Source: Paracoccaceae bacterium (lineage in GTDB: Bacteria > Pseudomonadota > Alphaproteobacteria > Rhodobacterales > Rhodobacteraceae). From it: a stretch of 13,093 nucleotides of DNA. Under the pieces are notes generated by a model. It made no database searches. It saw only the letters and a list, made by a program, of their open reading frames with translations, and was not told the origin of the DNA. The position numbers were made by a program, and so were the translations under genes. Position 1 is the stretch's first letter. The number at the start of each line of letters is the position of its first letter. This document shows, in pieces, positions 6,452-13,093 of this stretch. Where the stretch lies: NCBI GenBank assembly GCA_016764835.1, contig JAESRD010000356.1, forward strand, positions 1-13,093, in the 5' to 3' direction.

Positions 6452-9404
6452 TTTGCTTGTCTCCCGCTTTGTCATAAAACACCGCATCGCATATTCGCGC
6501 CGAGGTAAAACCGCCCGCGCCATCGGTAAATTCAAGCACGTCGCCCATCCGGTCCGGCCCGTTCAGCACCAGCCCCATGGCAATGCCCTTTTCCATAGTT
6601 GGCGAATAATAGGTCGATGTGACCCGCCCTTGGGTTTTGCGCTGGCCGTTGGCGTTTTCGCCCTGCGCCGCCGCATAAGCGCCCTCGGACAGTACCCCGC
6701 CGTCAAGCGTCTCTAGGCCCACCAGCTTCCAGCGGTTGGGGTCTTGCATATGGCTACGCTCATGTGCGCGCTTGCCAATATAGTCGGTCTTTTTCTTTGA
6801 TAGCGCCCAGTTCAGCCCCAGATCTTGCGGAATAACCGTGCCGTCAGACTCGTCACCTATCATGATAAAGCCCTTCTCAGCCCGCAAAATATGCAGCGCT
6901 TCAGTGCCATAAGGCATAGCGCCAAAGGCGCGCCCCGCCTCGACCAAGGCCTGCCAAAACGCCAACCCCTGCCCGGCAGGCAGCGCTATCTCATAAGACA
7001 GCTCACCCGAAAACGAGATACGGAAGACGCGCGCCGCAAAGCCGCCAATCGTCACGTCAGCCCAGCGCATGAACGGCAAAGCCTCTTTGCTCAGATCATC
7101 GCAACCCAGCGCCGCTAGCAGCTGGCGCGCTTGCGGCCCGACAACCGCGATCTGCGCCCATTGTTCGGTGACATTGGCTGTATAAACCTGCCAGTCCCAC
7201 CACTCGCATTGCAGCCAATCTTCCATATGGCCGTGAATGCTCTCCGCCCCACCCGTGGTCGTATGGCAAAGCCAAGTATCCTCATCAATCCGAGCGACAA
7301 CGCCGTCATCAATAAGAAAACCGTTCTCAGAACAAATTAGCCCGTAGCGGCAGCTGCCCTGCGGCAAGGTCGACATCATATTGGTATAGATCATGTCGAG
7401 GAACCTGCCGGCATCGGGGCCCTTAACAATGATCTTGCCAAGCGTAGATGCATCAAGCAAACCAACGGCTTCGCGCGTGTTCTTAACCTCGCGCATCACC
7501 GCTTCATGCGCAGATTCTTCGCCGCGCCGGTAGCAATAAGGTCGCCGCCACTGGCCCACCGGCTCAAAATGCGCGCCATGCTCGGCCTGCCAGTCTGACA
7601 GTGGCGTTTTGCGCACCGGCTGAAACAGCGCCCCGCGTGCCGCACCGGCAATAGAGCCCATCGAGATCGGCGTATATGGCGGACGAAATGTGGTGGTGCC
7701 AACAGACGGGATCGGGCTATTCATCGCCTCAGCTAAGGTTGCTAATCCGTTAATATTAGACAACTTTCCCTGATCTGTCGCCATGCCAAGCGTGGTGTAG
7801 CGTTTGGCATGCTCCACACTCTCATAGCCCTCACGCGCCGCCAGCTGTACGTCACTGACCTTCACGTCGTTCTGATAATCGAGGAACATCTTGGCCCGCA
7901 GATCGGCGCTGGCACCCTGCGGCATCAGCCAGACCGGCATTAACGGCTGCTCTTCGGCCTCGACCACGGTAATATCTGCGCCCGCATCGGCCAAAACATC
8001 TGCCGTGCTCAGCGCGCCGCTGGCCGCCCCCGCCATGCGGACCATGCCAGAGCCATTGGCCCCGGTTGGTGGCCGCGCAGGGTCAGGGCAGAACATTGCC
8101 TTATCCTCATCCCAGTTCAGCTTGCCACCGGCATGTGACCACAGATGAACAACCGGCGACCAGCCACCCGACATGGCCACCGCATCGCAAGAAATCTCTT
8201 CTAAAGCAGCACCTTGCCCGGCATGGGCACAAAGCGTCACGCCCGTAACCCGCCCCTTGCCCAGCACTTTGGCCACCGCCTTGCCGGTCTCGACCCTGAT
8301 CCCCGCCGCCCGCGCCGCCGCAGGCAATGCGCCAGAGGCTACCGCCCGCGCATCAATGATCACCGGCACATCAAGGCCTGCGGCTTTCAGCGCCAATGCT
8401 GTCAGATATGCATTGTCATTATTGGTCACCACCACCGTTCTGTCGCCGATGCTGACCGCCCAATTGGCCAAATAGTCGCGCAGTGCCCCGGCCAGCATAA
8501 CCCCCGGCACATCATTACCAGCAAAGGAAAGTGGCCGCTCAATAGCTCCGGTCGCGGCAATAATCTGCCCGGCTCTGATCCGCCAAAGCCGGTGGCGCGG
8601 CCCCGGCAGATCTGGCGCATGGTCGGTCAACCGCTCATAGGCCAAAGCAAAACCGTGATCATATGACCCGGCCGCCATACAGCGCAGCCTGAGCGAAACA
8701 TTTGACATGTTTTCAAGCTGTTGCAGAGTGTGGTTAACCCAATCTTCAGCTGATTTTCCATCAATCTCAGGCCCATCGACCGGCGCACGTCCGCCCCAGA
8801 GCGCCGTTTGCTCTATCAGCAAAACCCGCTTGCCGGCTCGTCCGGCTTTTAACGCCGCCGCCAAGCCAGCAATGCCGCCGCCCGCAACCAGCACATCAAC
8901 ATGGGCATAGAAATGCTCATAAGTGTCCACGTCGCGCGCCTTTGGTGCTTTGCCCAACCCAGCAGATTTGCGGATAATCGGCTCGTAGACATGTTTCCAA
9001 AAACTGCGCGGATACATGAACATCTTGTAGTAAAACCCGGCTGGCAAAAACCGCGACAGCTTGGCGTTTATCGCGCCGACATCAAATTCAAGGCTCGGCC
9101 AATGGTTCTGACTTTGCGCAGTCAGCCCAGCAAATAATTCGGTGGTCGTGGCGCGTTGGTTAGGCTCAAACTTAGCACCCGCGCCCAGCCCGATCAGCGC
9201 ATTGGGCTCCTCAGCCCCAGAGGCAATCGCCCCCCGCGCCCGGTGATATTTGAACGAGCGGCCCATCAACATCTGGTCATTTGCCAGCAAAGCCGAGGCC
9301 AAAGTATCGCCCTCATAGCCGCGATAATTCTTACCGTTAAAGGTAAAATCCAGTGCGACATCGCGGTTCAGCCCGCGCCCGCCCGCCGCCAAACGACTAC
9401 TCAT
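6444..9404 (-). CDS. soxA: Sarcosine oxidase, alpha subunit
   Basis: This 986-residue subunit is of normal family length. Known role: with SoxB it oxidises sarcosine to glycine, and its C-terminal half passes the one-carbon unit to tetrahydrofolate. Domains in order: an N-terminal ferredoxin-like fold (about 12-100, FTFNGKNYRGYEGDTLASALL) that has no cysteines, so it cannot hold an Fe-S cluster, as is usual in SoxA; a Rossmann dinucleotide domain with DVLVAGGGIAGLAAA (GGGIAG at 175-180), expected to bind NAD+; and a GcvT-like folate domain from about 615 to the end (DASTLGKIIVKGPDAGRFLD, then GTEALHILRAEKGFIMIGDE). The ATG at 9404 overlaps the soxD stop (ATGA), and GGGGGAG lies a few bases upstream. 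The longer frame from 9455 would run back into soxD. Confidence 0.97.
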   Translation of the reverse strand: MSSRLAAGGRGLNRDVALDFTFNGKNYRGYEGDTLASALLANDQMLMGRSFKYHRARGAIASGAEEPNALIGLGAGAKFEPNQRATTTELFAGLTAQSQNHWPSLEFDVGAINAKLSRFLPAGFYYKMFMYPRSFWKHVYEPIIRKSAGLGKAPKARDVDTYEHFYAHVDVLVAGGGIAGLAAALKAGRAGKRVLLIEQTALWGGRAPVDGPEIDGKSAEDWVNHTLQQLENMSNVSLRLRCMAAGSYDHGFALAYERLTDHAPDLPGPRHRLWRIRAGQIIAATGAIERPLSFAGNDVPGVMLAGALRDYLANWAVSIGDRTVVVTNNDNAYLTALALKAAGLDVPVIIDARAVASGALPAAARAAGIRVETGKAVAKVLGKGRVTGVTLCAHAGQGAALEEISCDAVAMSGGWSPVVHLWSHAGGKLNWDEDKAMFCPDPARPPTGANGSGMVRMAGAASGALSTADVLADAGADITVVEAEEQPLMPVWLMPQGASADLRAKMFLDYQNDVKVSDVQLAAREGYESVEHAKRYTTLGMATDQGKLSNINGLATLAEAMNSPIPSVGTTTFRPPYTPISMGSIAGAARGALFQPVRKTPLSDWQAEHGAHFEPVGQWRRPYCYRRGEESAHEAVMREVKNTREAVGLLDASTLGKIIVKGPDAGRFLDMIYTNMMSTLPQGSCRYGLICSENGFLIDDGVVARIDEDTWLCHTTTGGAESIHGHMEDWLQCEWWDWQVYTANVTEQWAQIAVVGPQARQLLAALGCDDLSKEALPFMRWADVTIGGFAARVFRISFSGELSYEIALPAGQGLAFWQALVEAGRAFGAMPYGTEALHILRAEKGFIMIGDESDGTVIPQDLGLNWALSKKKTDYIGKRAHERSHMQDPNRWKLVGLETLDGGVLSEGAYAAAQGENANGQRKTQGRVTSTYYSPTMEKGIAMGLVLNGPDRMGDVLEFTDGAGGFTSARICDAVFYDKAGDKQNV

Positions 9405-9730
9405 GGAAAACTCCCCCAGCGCCAACCTGGCCGTTTGGCCGCTATCGCATCGCATATCGCCTTGGGCGGTTCAGTCGTTTGCGCGCCGTAAGTGCCAAAG
9501 ACCTCAAGCGTCGCCGTGCAACGCGCCGCCAAAAACCATTTGCCGCAGCCAAAACTATGCCGCCAACGTTCAAAATGCACACCTTTTGGGTTTTGTCTTG
9601 TAAACAAATAGCCCTCAAACTCTGCGTCCGATGCGCCGGGGCCAAACCTTTTTAGATGCGCCTCGCCGCCCGGCGCCAGCTCGGTCTCGTCAGCGGCCAC
9701 ACCGCAATATGGGCATTGTAATGTCAGCAT
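9401..9730 (-). CDS. soxD: Sarcosine oxidase, delta subunit (zinc-binding)
   Basis: This 109-residue subunit matches the SoxD family in length and motifs. It is a structural subunit that binds one zinc ion. The expected ligands are all present: Cys6 and Cys9 (CPYC), His58 and Cys62 (RHSFGCGKWF). The family block FTRQNPKGVHFERWRHSFGC (residues 43-62) is well kept, as is the C-terminal basic tail. The ATG at 9730 follows GAGGAGCGGG. It begins 22 bases after the soxB stop, and its own TGA overlaps the soxA ATG, so the three genes are almost surely on one message. Confidence 0.97.
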   Translation of the reverse strand: MLTLQCPYCGVAADETELAPGGEAHLKRFGPGASDAEFEGYLFTRQNPKGVHFERWRHSFGCGKWFLAARCTATLEVFGTYGAQTTEPPKAICDAIAAKRPGWRWGSFP

Positions 9731-9752
9731 TTTACCCGCTCCTCAAACACCA

Positions 9753-11000
9753 TCAATGTGCCACCCCCGCCGCGACGCTCTCATCAATAAACCGCCCCTC
9801 GCGGAAGCGCTCCAACCCAAAGTCATTGGCCAAATTCGAGCGCCCCGTGGCCATCAGATCGGCCATGGCCCAGCCAGAGCCGGGGATCGCCTTGAACCCG
9901 CCAGTGCCCCAGCCGCAATTGACAAAGCAGCCGTCCAAAGGTGTGGTCGACAAGATCGGCGACCGGTCGCCAGTCATATCAACAATACCGCCCCATTGGC
10001 GCAGCATTTTGAGTCGTGAGATCATCGGGAAAGTCTCGACCAGTGCCCGCACGGTTTCCTCAATATGATGAAACGAGCCGCGCTGGGTGTAGTTAAGAAA
10101 CCCGTCCGTGCCGCCGCCAATCACCATCTCGCCCTTGTCAGACTGGCTCATATAGCCGTGCACGGTGTTGGCCATAATCACCACATCTAGGCAGGGCTTA
10201 ATCGGCTCAGACACCAGCGCCTGAAGTGCCAAGCTTTCAATCGGTAGCCGAAAGCCGGCCTTTTGCGCCAACACGCCAGAATGGCCAGCCACGACCATGC
10301 CCAGCTTGCCGCAAGAAATCTCACCCTTGGTGGTGATCACTTTGCTGACCCGCCCGCCCTCTGAGCGAATATCAGTAACCTCGCATTGCTGAATAATATC
10401 CATACCCATATCGCTACAAGCGCGCGCATAGCCCCAAGCCACAGCATCATGCCGGGCGGTGCCGCCACGTGCCTGCCACAGCGCCCCAAGCACCGGATAG
10501 CGCGGCCCGTCTAGCGCAATAATCGGGCACAGCTCTTGCACCCGGCGCGGCGAAATAAACTCGGTGACTACATTTTGCAGCGCATTGGCATGGGCGGTGC
10601 GCTTATAGCCGCGCACCTCATGCTCTGTCTGCGCCAGCATCATCACACCGCGCGGGCTGAACATAATGTTGTAGTTCAGATCTTGGCTCAAATCTTCATA
10701 CAGAGTGCGGGCTTTCTCGTATATCGCCGCCGACGCGTCCTGCAGATAGTTCGAGCGAATGATCGTTGTGTTGCGCCCGGTATTGCCGCCGCCAAGCCAG
10801 CCCTTCTCGATTATCGCCACATTGGTAATGCCGTGATTTTTGCCAAGGTAGTAGGCCGTCGCCAGCCCGTGGCCGCCAGCGCCAACAATCACCACATCAT
10901 AATGCGGCTTTGGCGTGGCTGCGCGCCATGCGCGGGTCCAGCCCAAATGGCCGTTAAACGCCTCTTTGGCGATAGCGAAAGCTGAGTAACGTTTGTTCAC
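9753..11000 (-). CDS. soxB: Sarcosine oxidase, beta subunit
   Basis: This 415-residue flavoprotein is the catalytic subunit that oxidises sarcosine, with hydrogen peroxide as the by-product. The N-terminus RYSAFAIAKEAFNGHLGW is typical of SoxB. YDVVIVGAGGHGLATAYYL (34-52) is the FAD-binding Rossmann motif (GAGGHG, 40-45), and KGWLGGGNTGRNTTIIRSNY (66-85) is strongly conserved. His184 in GGTARHDAVAWGYA (179-192) aligns with the histidine that carries covalent FMN in characterised heterotetrameric enzymes. The C-terminus shows NCGWGTGGFKAIPGSG, part of the flavin site. I chose GTG at 11000 rather than ATG at 11042 because GAGGA lies 8 bases upstream and the family begins at this point. It is the first gene of the soxBDAG operon, divergent from ccmI. 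Confidence 0.97.
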   Translation of the reverse strand: MNKRYSAFAIAKEAFNGHLGWTRAWRAATPKPHYDVVIVGAGGHGLATAYYLGKNHGITNVAIIEKGWLGGGNTGRNTTIIRSNYLQDASAAIYEKARTLYEDLSQDLNYNIMFSPRGVMMLAQTEHEVRGYKRTAHANALQNVVTEFISPRRVQELCPIIALDGPRYPVLGALWQARGGTARHDAVAWGYARACSDMGMDIIQQCEVTDIRSEGGRVSKVITTKGEISCGKLGMVVAGHSGVLAQKAGFRLPIESLALQALVSEPIKPCLDVVIMANTVHGYMSQSDKGEMVIGGGTDGFLNYTQRGSFHHIEETVRALVETFPMISRLKMLRQWGGIVDMTGDRSPILSTTPLDGCFVNCGWGTGGFKAIPGSGWAMADLMATGRSNLANDFGLERFREGRFIDESVAAGVAH

Positions 11001-11198
11001 GGGCGAATCCTCGCAAATGGGCAGCGCGTTTGGTCGTATCACTGGACCCTAGCCGCCAAATCCGAAGGTGCAAGAGCGGCATTAGGCAACAAGAATACGA
11101 CAGCAGCAGCTTTTGCCAGCCCGGCCAAATGTCTGCCCGCTCTTTCCCCGGCCCGCCGGGCCAGCTAAACAAGCAAGAACAACTGGCAAAGGCCCCGC
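11001..11198. promoter_or_regulatory. Divergent intergenic region between soxBDAG and ccmI
   Basis: This 198 bp spacer should contain the sox promoter on the minus strand and the ccmI promoter on the plus strand. I see only weak matches: on the minus strand TTGCAC with TAGGGT 16 bases downstream. A GC-rich hairpin GGCCC-GCC-GGGCC lies at 11150-11162 without a T-run, so it does not look like a terminator. I recognise no glycine or other riboswitch pattern upstream of soxB. Confidence 0.3.
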
Positions 11199-12470
11199 AT
11201 GTTATTTTGGTTCATCGCCTTCGGGCTGACCCTCGTGGTCGCAACATTGCTGATCTTGCCCCTGCGCGGCAGCGGTAAACATAGCCCAGCACCTGACCCC
11301 AGCGTGGCGCTTTACAAAGCCCAGCTTGATGAGTTGGTGCGCGACCAACAGCGCGGCGTGATCGACGCGCCAGAGGCCGAGCGCGCCCGCACCGAGGTTG
11401 CCCGCAGGCTGCTCGATGCCACCAGCCGGGCCACCAGCCGCGCCGCCGGGGCGGCCCAAAGCGGGGCAACGCTTGCTGGCAAAAACGGCACAATGTTGGC
11501 CAGTCTGGCCGTGGTCGCGGCCCTTGGTGGCGCACTCGGCCTTTATGCCCTGCTCGGCGCGCCCGGCGCTGCCGACCTGCCGCTTGGCGGTCGTATCGTG
11601 GCCGCTGAGCAAAACCGTGACACCCGCCTCAGCCAAGCTGACGGCGAAGCCCAAAGCGCCGCCATGGCCGAAGTCACCCCCGACGCGCCGTCCGAATATC
11701 TGGCCATGGTCGAGCAGCTGCGCGCGATCGTGCCCACCCGCCCAGATGAGCTGGCCGGGTGGCAGCTCCTGTCGCGCCACGAGGCCGGTTTGGGCAATTA
11801 CGCCGCCGCCGCCCGCGCCCAAGAGCAGATCATCCGCATCAAAGGCCCGGCCACCACAGCCGCCGACCTGACCAGCCTGCTCGACAGGTTGGTCGCCGCA
11901 ACAGGCGGGCTGGTCTCGCCGCAGTCAGAAACTTTGGCCCGCCAGATCGAAGTGCTCCAGCCCGGCAGCGCCGCCCCGCTCTATTACATCGGGCTTATGC
12001 ACGCCCAGACCGGCCGCCCCGATCTCGCCTTCACCCTCTGGCGCATGCTGATCGAGCAAAACACTGACTTGGCGGCACAAAACAACGATAGCCTGCACCT
12101 ACAACTTGCCCAGATGCAGATCGAAGAAGCAGCCTTTCGCGCCGGTGTCGACTATACGCTGCCCGAAATCACCGCCCCGCGCGGCCCCAGCGCCGCAGAT
12201 GTTGCCGCCGCCCAAGACATGACTGACACCGACCGCTCCGCCATGATCGAAGGCATGGTCGCTGCGCTTTCAACCCGGCTGGCCGAACAGGGCGGCCCGG
12301 CCGAAGACTGGGCGCAGCTGATCCAAGCGCTCGGGGTTTTGGGCCGCACCGAAGAAGCCAGCGCAATATACATCGAAGCCCAAACCGTCTTTGCAGGCTC
12401 AGACCTCGCCCTCTCGCTCCTACAAAATGCAGGCGCAATCGCCGGTCTCACTCAAGGATCAAATAATTGA
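11199..12470 (+). CDS. ccmI: Cytochrome c maturation protein CcmI (CycH)
   Basis: This 423-residue protein matches alphaproteobacterial CcmI, which holds apocytochrome c and presents it for haem attachment in the System I (Ccm) pathway at the periplasmic side of the inner membrane. It opens with a membrane helix (residues 1-22, [20 protein letters not shown]). A short loop with the typical [17 protein letters not shown] and [10 protein letters not shown] follows, and then a second helix (about 98-120) ending in [16 protein letters not shown]. The large C-terminal part is periplasmic with TPR-like helices (about 160-300: [28 protein letters not shown] and its followers). The ATG at 11199 has AAAGG nearby. 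Other ccm genes are not in the window. It is divergent from the sarcosine oxidase operon and its stop overlaps the ruvX start. Confidence 0.93.
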   Translation: MLFWFIAFGLTLVVATLLILPLRGSGKHSPAPDPSVALYKAQLDELVRDQQRGVIDAPEAERARTEVARRLLDATSRATSRAAGAAQSGATLAGKNGTMLASLAVVAALGGALGLYALLGAPGAADLPLGGRIVAAEQNRDTRLSQADGEAQSAAMAEVTPDAPSEYLAMVEQLRAIVPTRPDELAGWQLLSRHEAGLGNYAAAARAQEQIIRIKGPATTAADLTSLLDRLVAATGGLVSPQSETLARQIEVLQPGSAAPLYYIGLMHAQTGRPDLAFTLWRMLIEQNTDLAAQNNDSLHLQLAQMQIEEAAFRAGVDYTLPEITAPRGPSAADVAAAQDMTDTDRSAMIEGMVAALSTRLAEQGGPAEDWAQLIQALGVLGRTEEASAIYIEAQTVFAGSDLALSLLQNAGAIAGLTQGSNN

Positions 12471-12943
12471 TCTGCGAAACCCCAGAAGATTTCCTGACCC
12501 AAGCGGGCAAGATCAGCGCCCTTGCCGGGCTAGACCTCGGCACAGTCACTATAGGCGTCGCGCTGTCTGACCCGCTGCGCAGCGTTGCCTCGCCGCATGA
12601 AACCATCCGCCGCAAGAAGTTTGGCCTCGATGCCGCCCGCCTGCTGGCCATCGCCAAAGACCGCTCCCTCGGCGGCTTTGTCCTCGGTCTGCCGCTCAAC
12701 ATGGACGGCTCAGAGGGCCCCCGCGCGCAGTCAACCCGCGCCTTCGCCCGCAACCTGTCGCGGCTGACCGAGCTGCCAATTACCTATTGGGATGAGCGCC
12801 TTTCAACCGTCGCCGCCGAGCGCGCCTTGCTCGAAGCCGACACATCACGCAAGCGCCGCGCCGAAGTGATCGACCACGTCGCCGCTGGCTATATTCTGCA
12901 AGGTTTCCTAGATCGGCTCAGCTATATGGGCCGCAGTACATGA
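12467..12943 (+). CDS. ruvX: YqgF/RuvX-family putative Holliday-junction-resolvase-like nuclease (pre-16S rRNA processing)
   Basis: This 158-residue protein has the RNase H-like YqgF fold. Known members take part in 16S rRNA 5' end maturation, and an older proposal is Holliday junction resolution. The first strand [15 protein letters not shown] carries Asp23, and [11 protein letters not shown] near the end carries Asp136. Both are expected active-site acidic residues. Also visible are [28 protein letters not shown] and [16 protein letters not shown], which match Rhodobacteraceae proteins closely. The start is a TTG at 12467 that overlaps the ccmI stop (TTGA), preceded by AAGGA about 8 bases upstream. 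Family similarity reaches back to the first codons (MI-x-E-x-PEDF), so this rare start looks real. It is followed by another 4 base overlap with the DUF1289 gene. Confidence 0.95.
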   Translation: MICETPEDFLTQAGKISALAGLDLGTVTIGVALSDPLRSVASPHETIRRKKFGLDAARLLAIAKDRSLGGFVLGLPLNMDGSEGPRAQSTRAFARNLSRLTELPITYWDERLSTVAAERALLEADTSRKRRAEVIDHVAAGYILQGFLDRLSYMGRST

Positions 12944-13093
12944 CCGACCCGCTTTGGAAACGCGACGAGCCGGACAGCCCCTGCCAAAACATTTGCGCGA
13001 TCCACCCGATCAGCAAACTCTGCATCGGCTGCAACCGCACCATTGATGAAATATCCCAGTGGCCGCAAATGACCGCCGCCGCCCGCCAAGAGC
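12940..13093 (+). CDS. DUF1289-domain small protein (C-terminus off window)
   Basis: The first 51 codons of a gene that runs off the right edge. Its ATG overlaps the ruvX stop (ATGA), indicating translational coupling. The protein shows the DUF1289 cysteine pattern: Cys15 and Cys19 (SPCQNICAI), then Cys28 and Cys31 (KLCIGCNRT), followed by DEISQWPQM. Such a Cys4 arrangement suggests binding of zinc or an iron-sulfur cluster, but the family has no established function. No signal peptide is seen. Family members are usually about 60-90 residues, so only a short tail is likely to be missing. Confidence 0.9.
   Translation, partial: MTDPLWKRDEPDSPCQNICAIHPISKLCIGCNRTIDEISQWPQMTAAARQE

Noticed and set aside
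8214..8666. Plus-strand 150-codon frame, and others opposite soxA.
   Set aside because: They are antisense to a well-conserved alpha subunit; Arg/Pro/His-rich translations like this are typical shadow frames in GC-rich DNA.
9405..9455. Longer start for soxA at 9455.
   Set aside because: It would extend soxA back into soxD. The ATG at 9404 has a GGAG-type site and gives the usual SoxA N-terminus.
11001..11042. ATG at 11042 as the soxB start.
   Set aside because: The extra 14 residues do not resemble SoxB. The GTG at 11000 has GAGGA upstream and leads directly into the conserved RYSAF start.
11150..11162. GC-rich hairpin GGCCC-GCC-GGGCC as a terminator.
   Set aside because: The stem is only 5 bp and no T-run follows on either strand. 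It also lies between divergent genes, where no terminator is needed.
11202..11822. Minus-strand 206-codon frame opposite ccmI.
   Set aside because: The plus-strand frame has two membrane helices and CcmI motifs. The antisense product is Gly/Ala/Arg-rich without a domain.

Overview
The window looks like ordinary chromosome from an alphaproteobacterium, most likely of the order Rhodobacterales (Roseobacter-type). This rests on three things: a heterotetrameric sarcosine oxidase operon in the order soxB-soxD-soxA-soxG, a CcmI-RuvX-DUF1289 gene string whose RuvX resembles the Rhodobacteraceae form, and a LysM-type protein divergent from a LOG-family gene. These lineage calls come from remembered family sequences, not from a search. 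I saw no rRNA, tRNA, CRISPR array, transposase, integrase or phage gene.

Layout from left to right. At 1-1401 (minus) lies the N-terminal 467 codons of a membrane-anchored, Ig-like, Pro/Glu/Ala-rich protein that runs off the left edge. Divergent from it is a LOG-family Rossmann protein (1578-2147, plus). A gap of about 350 bp without a convincing gene follows, ending in a clear intrinsic terminator for the Fe-type superoxide dismutase sodB (2496-3095, minus). Next are a GSCFA-domain protein (3217-4566, minus) and, divergent from it, a family 61 glycosyltransferase (4766-5887, plus). This pair suggests cell-surface glycan work. The glycosyltransferase meets the sarcosine oxidase operon tail to tail with no base between the two stop codons.

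The sarcosine oxidase operon (11000 down to 5888, minus) encodes the beta, delta, alpha and gamma subunits. The genes are tightly packed: a 22 bp gap, then a 4 bp overlap, then an 8 bp overlap. The enzyme demethylates sarcosine to glycine, producing hydrogen peroxide and 5,10-methylenetetrahydrofolate. The window shows none of the folate or serine/glycine genes often found beside such operons. Upstream and divergent is a plus-strand string ccmI - ruvX - DUF1289 gene (11199 to the right edge), joined by two 4 bp stop/start overlaps. ccmI serves cytochrome c maturation and ruvX encodes the YqgF-type nuclease.

I did not find a clearly new biological system. The points most worth a second look are the GSCFA/GT61 divergent pair with a TTAGGC-rich spacer, the long low-complexity linker of the left-edge protein, and an apparent strong excess of the hexamer TTGGCC/GGCCAA across the window.
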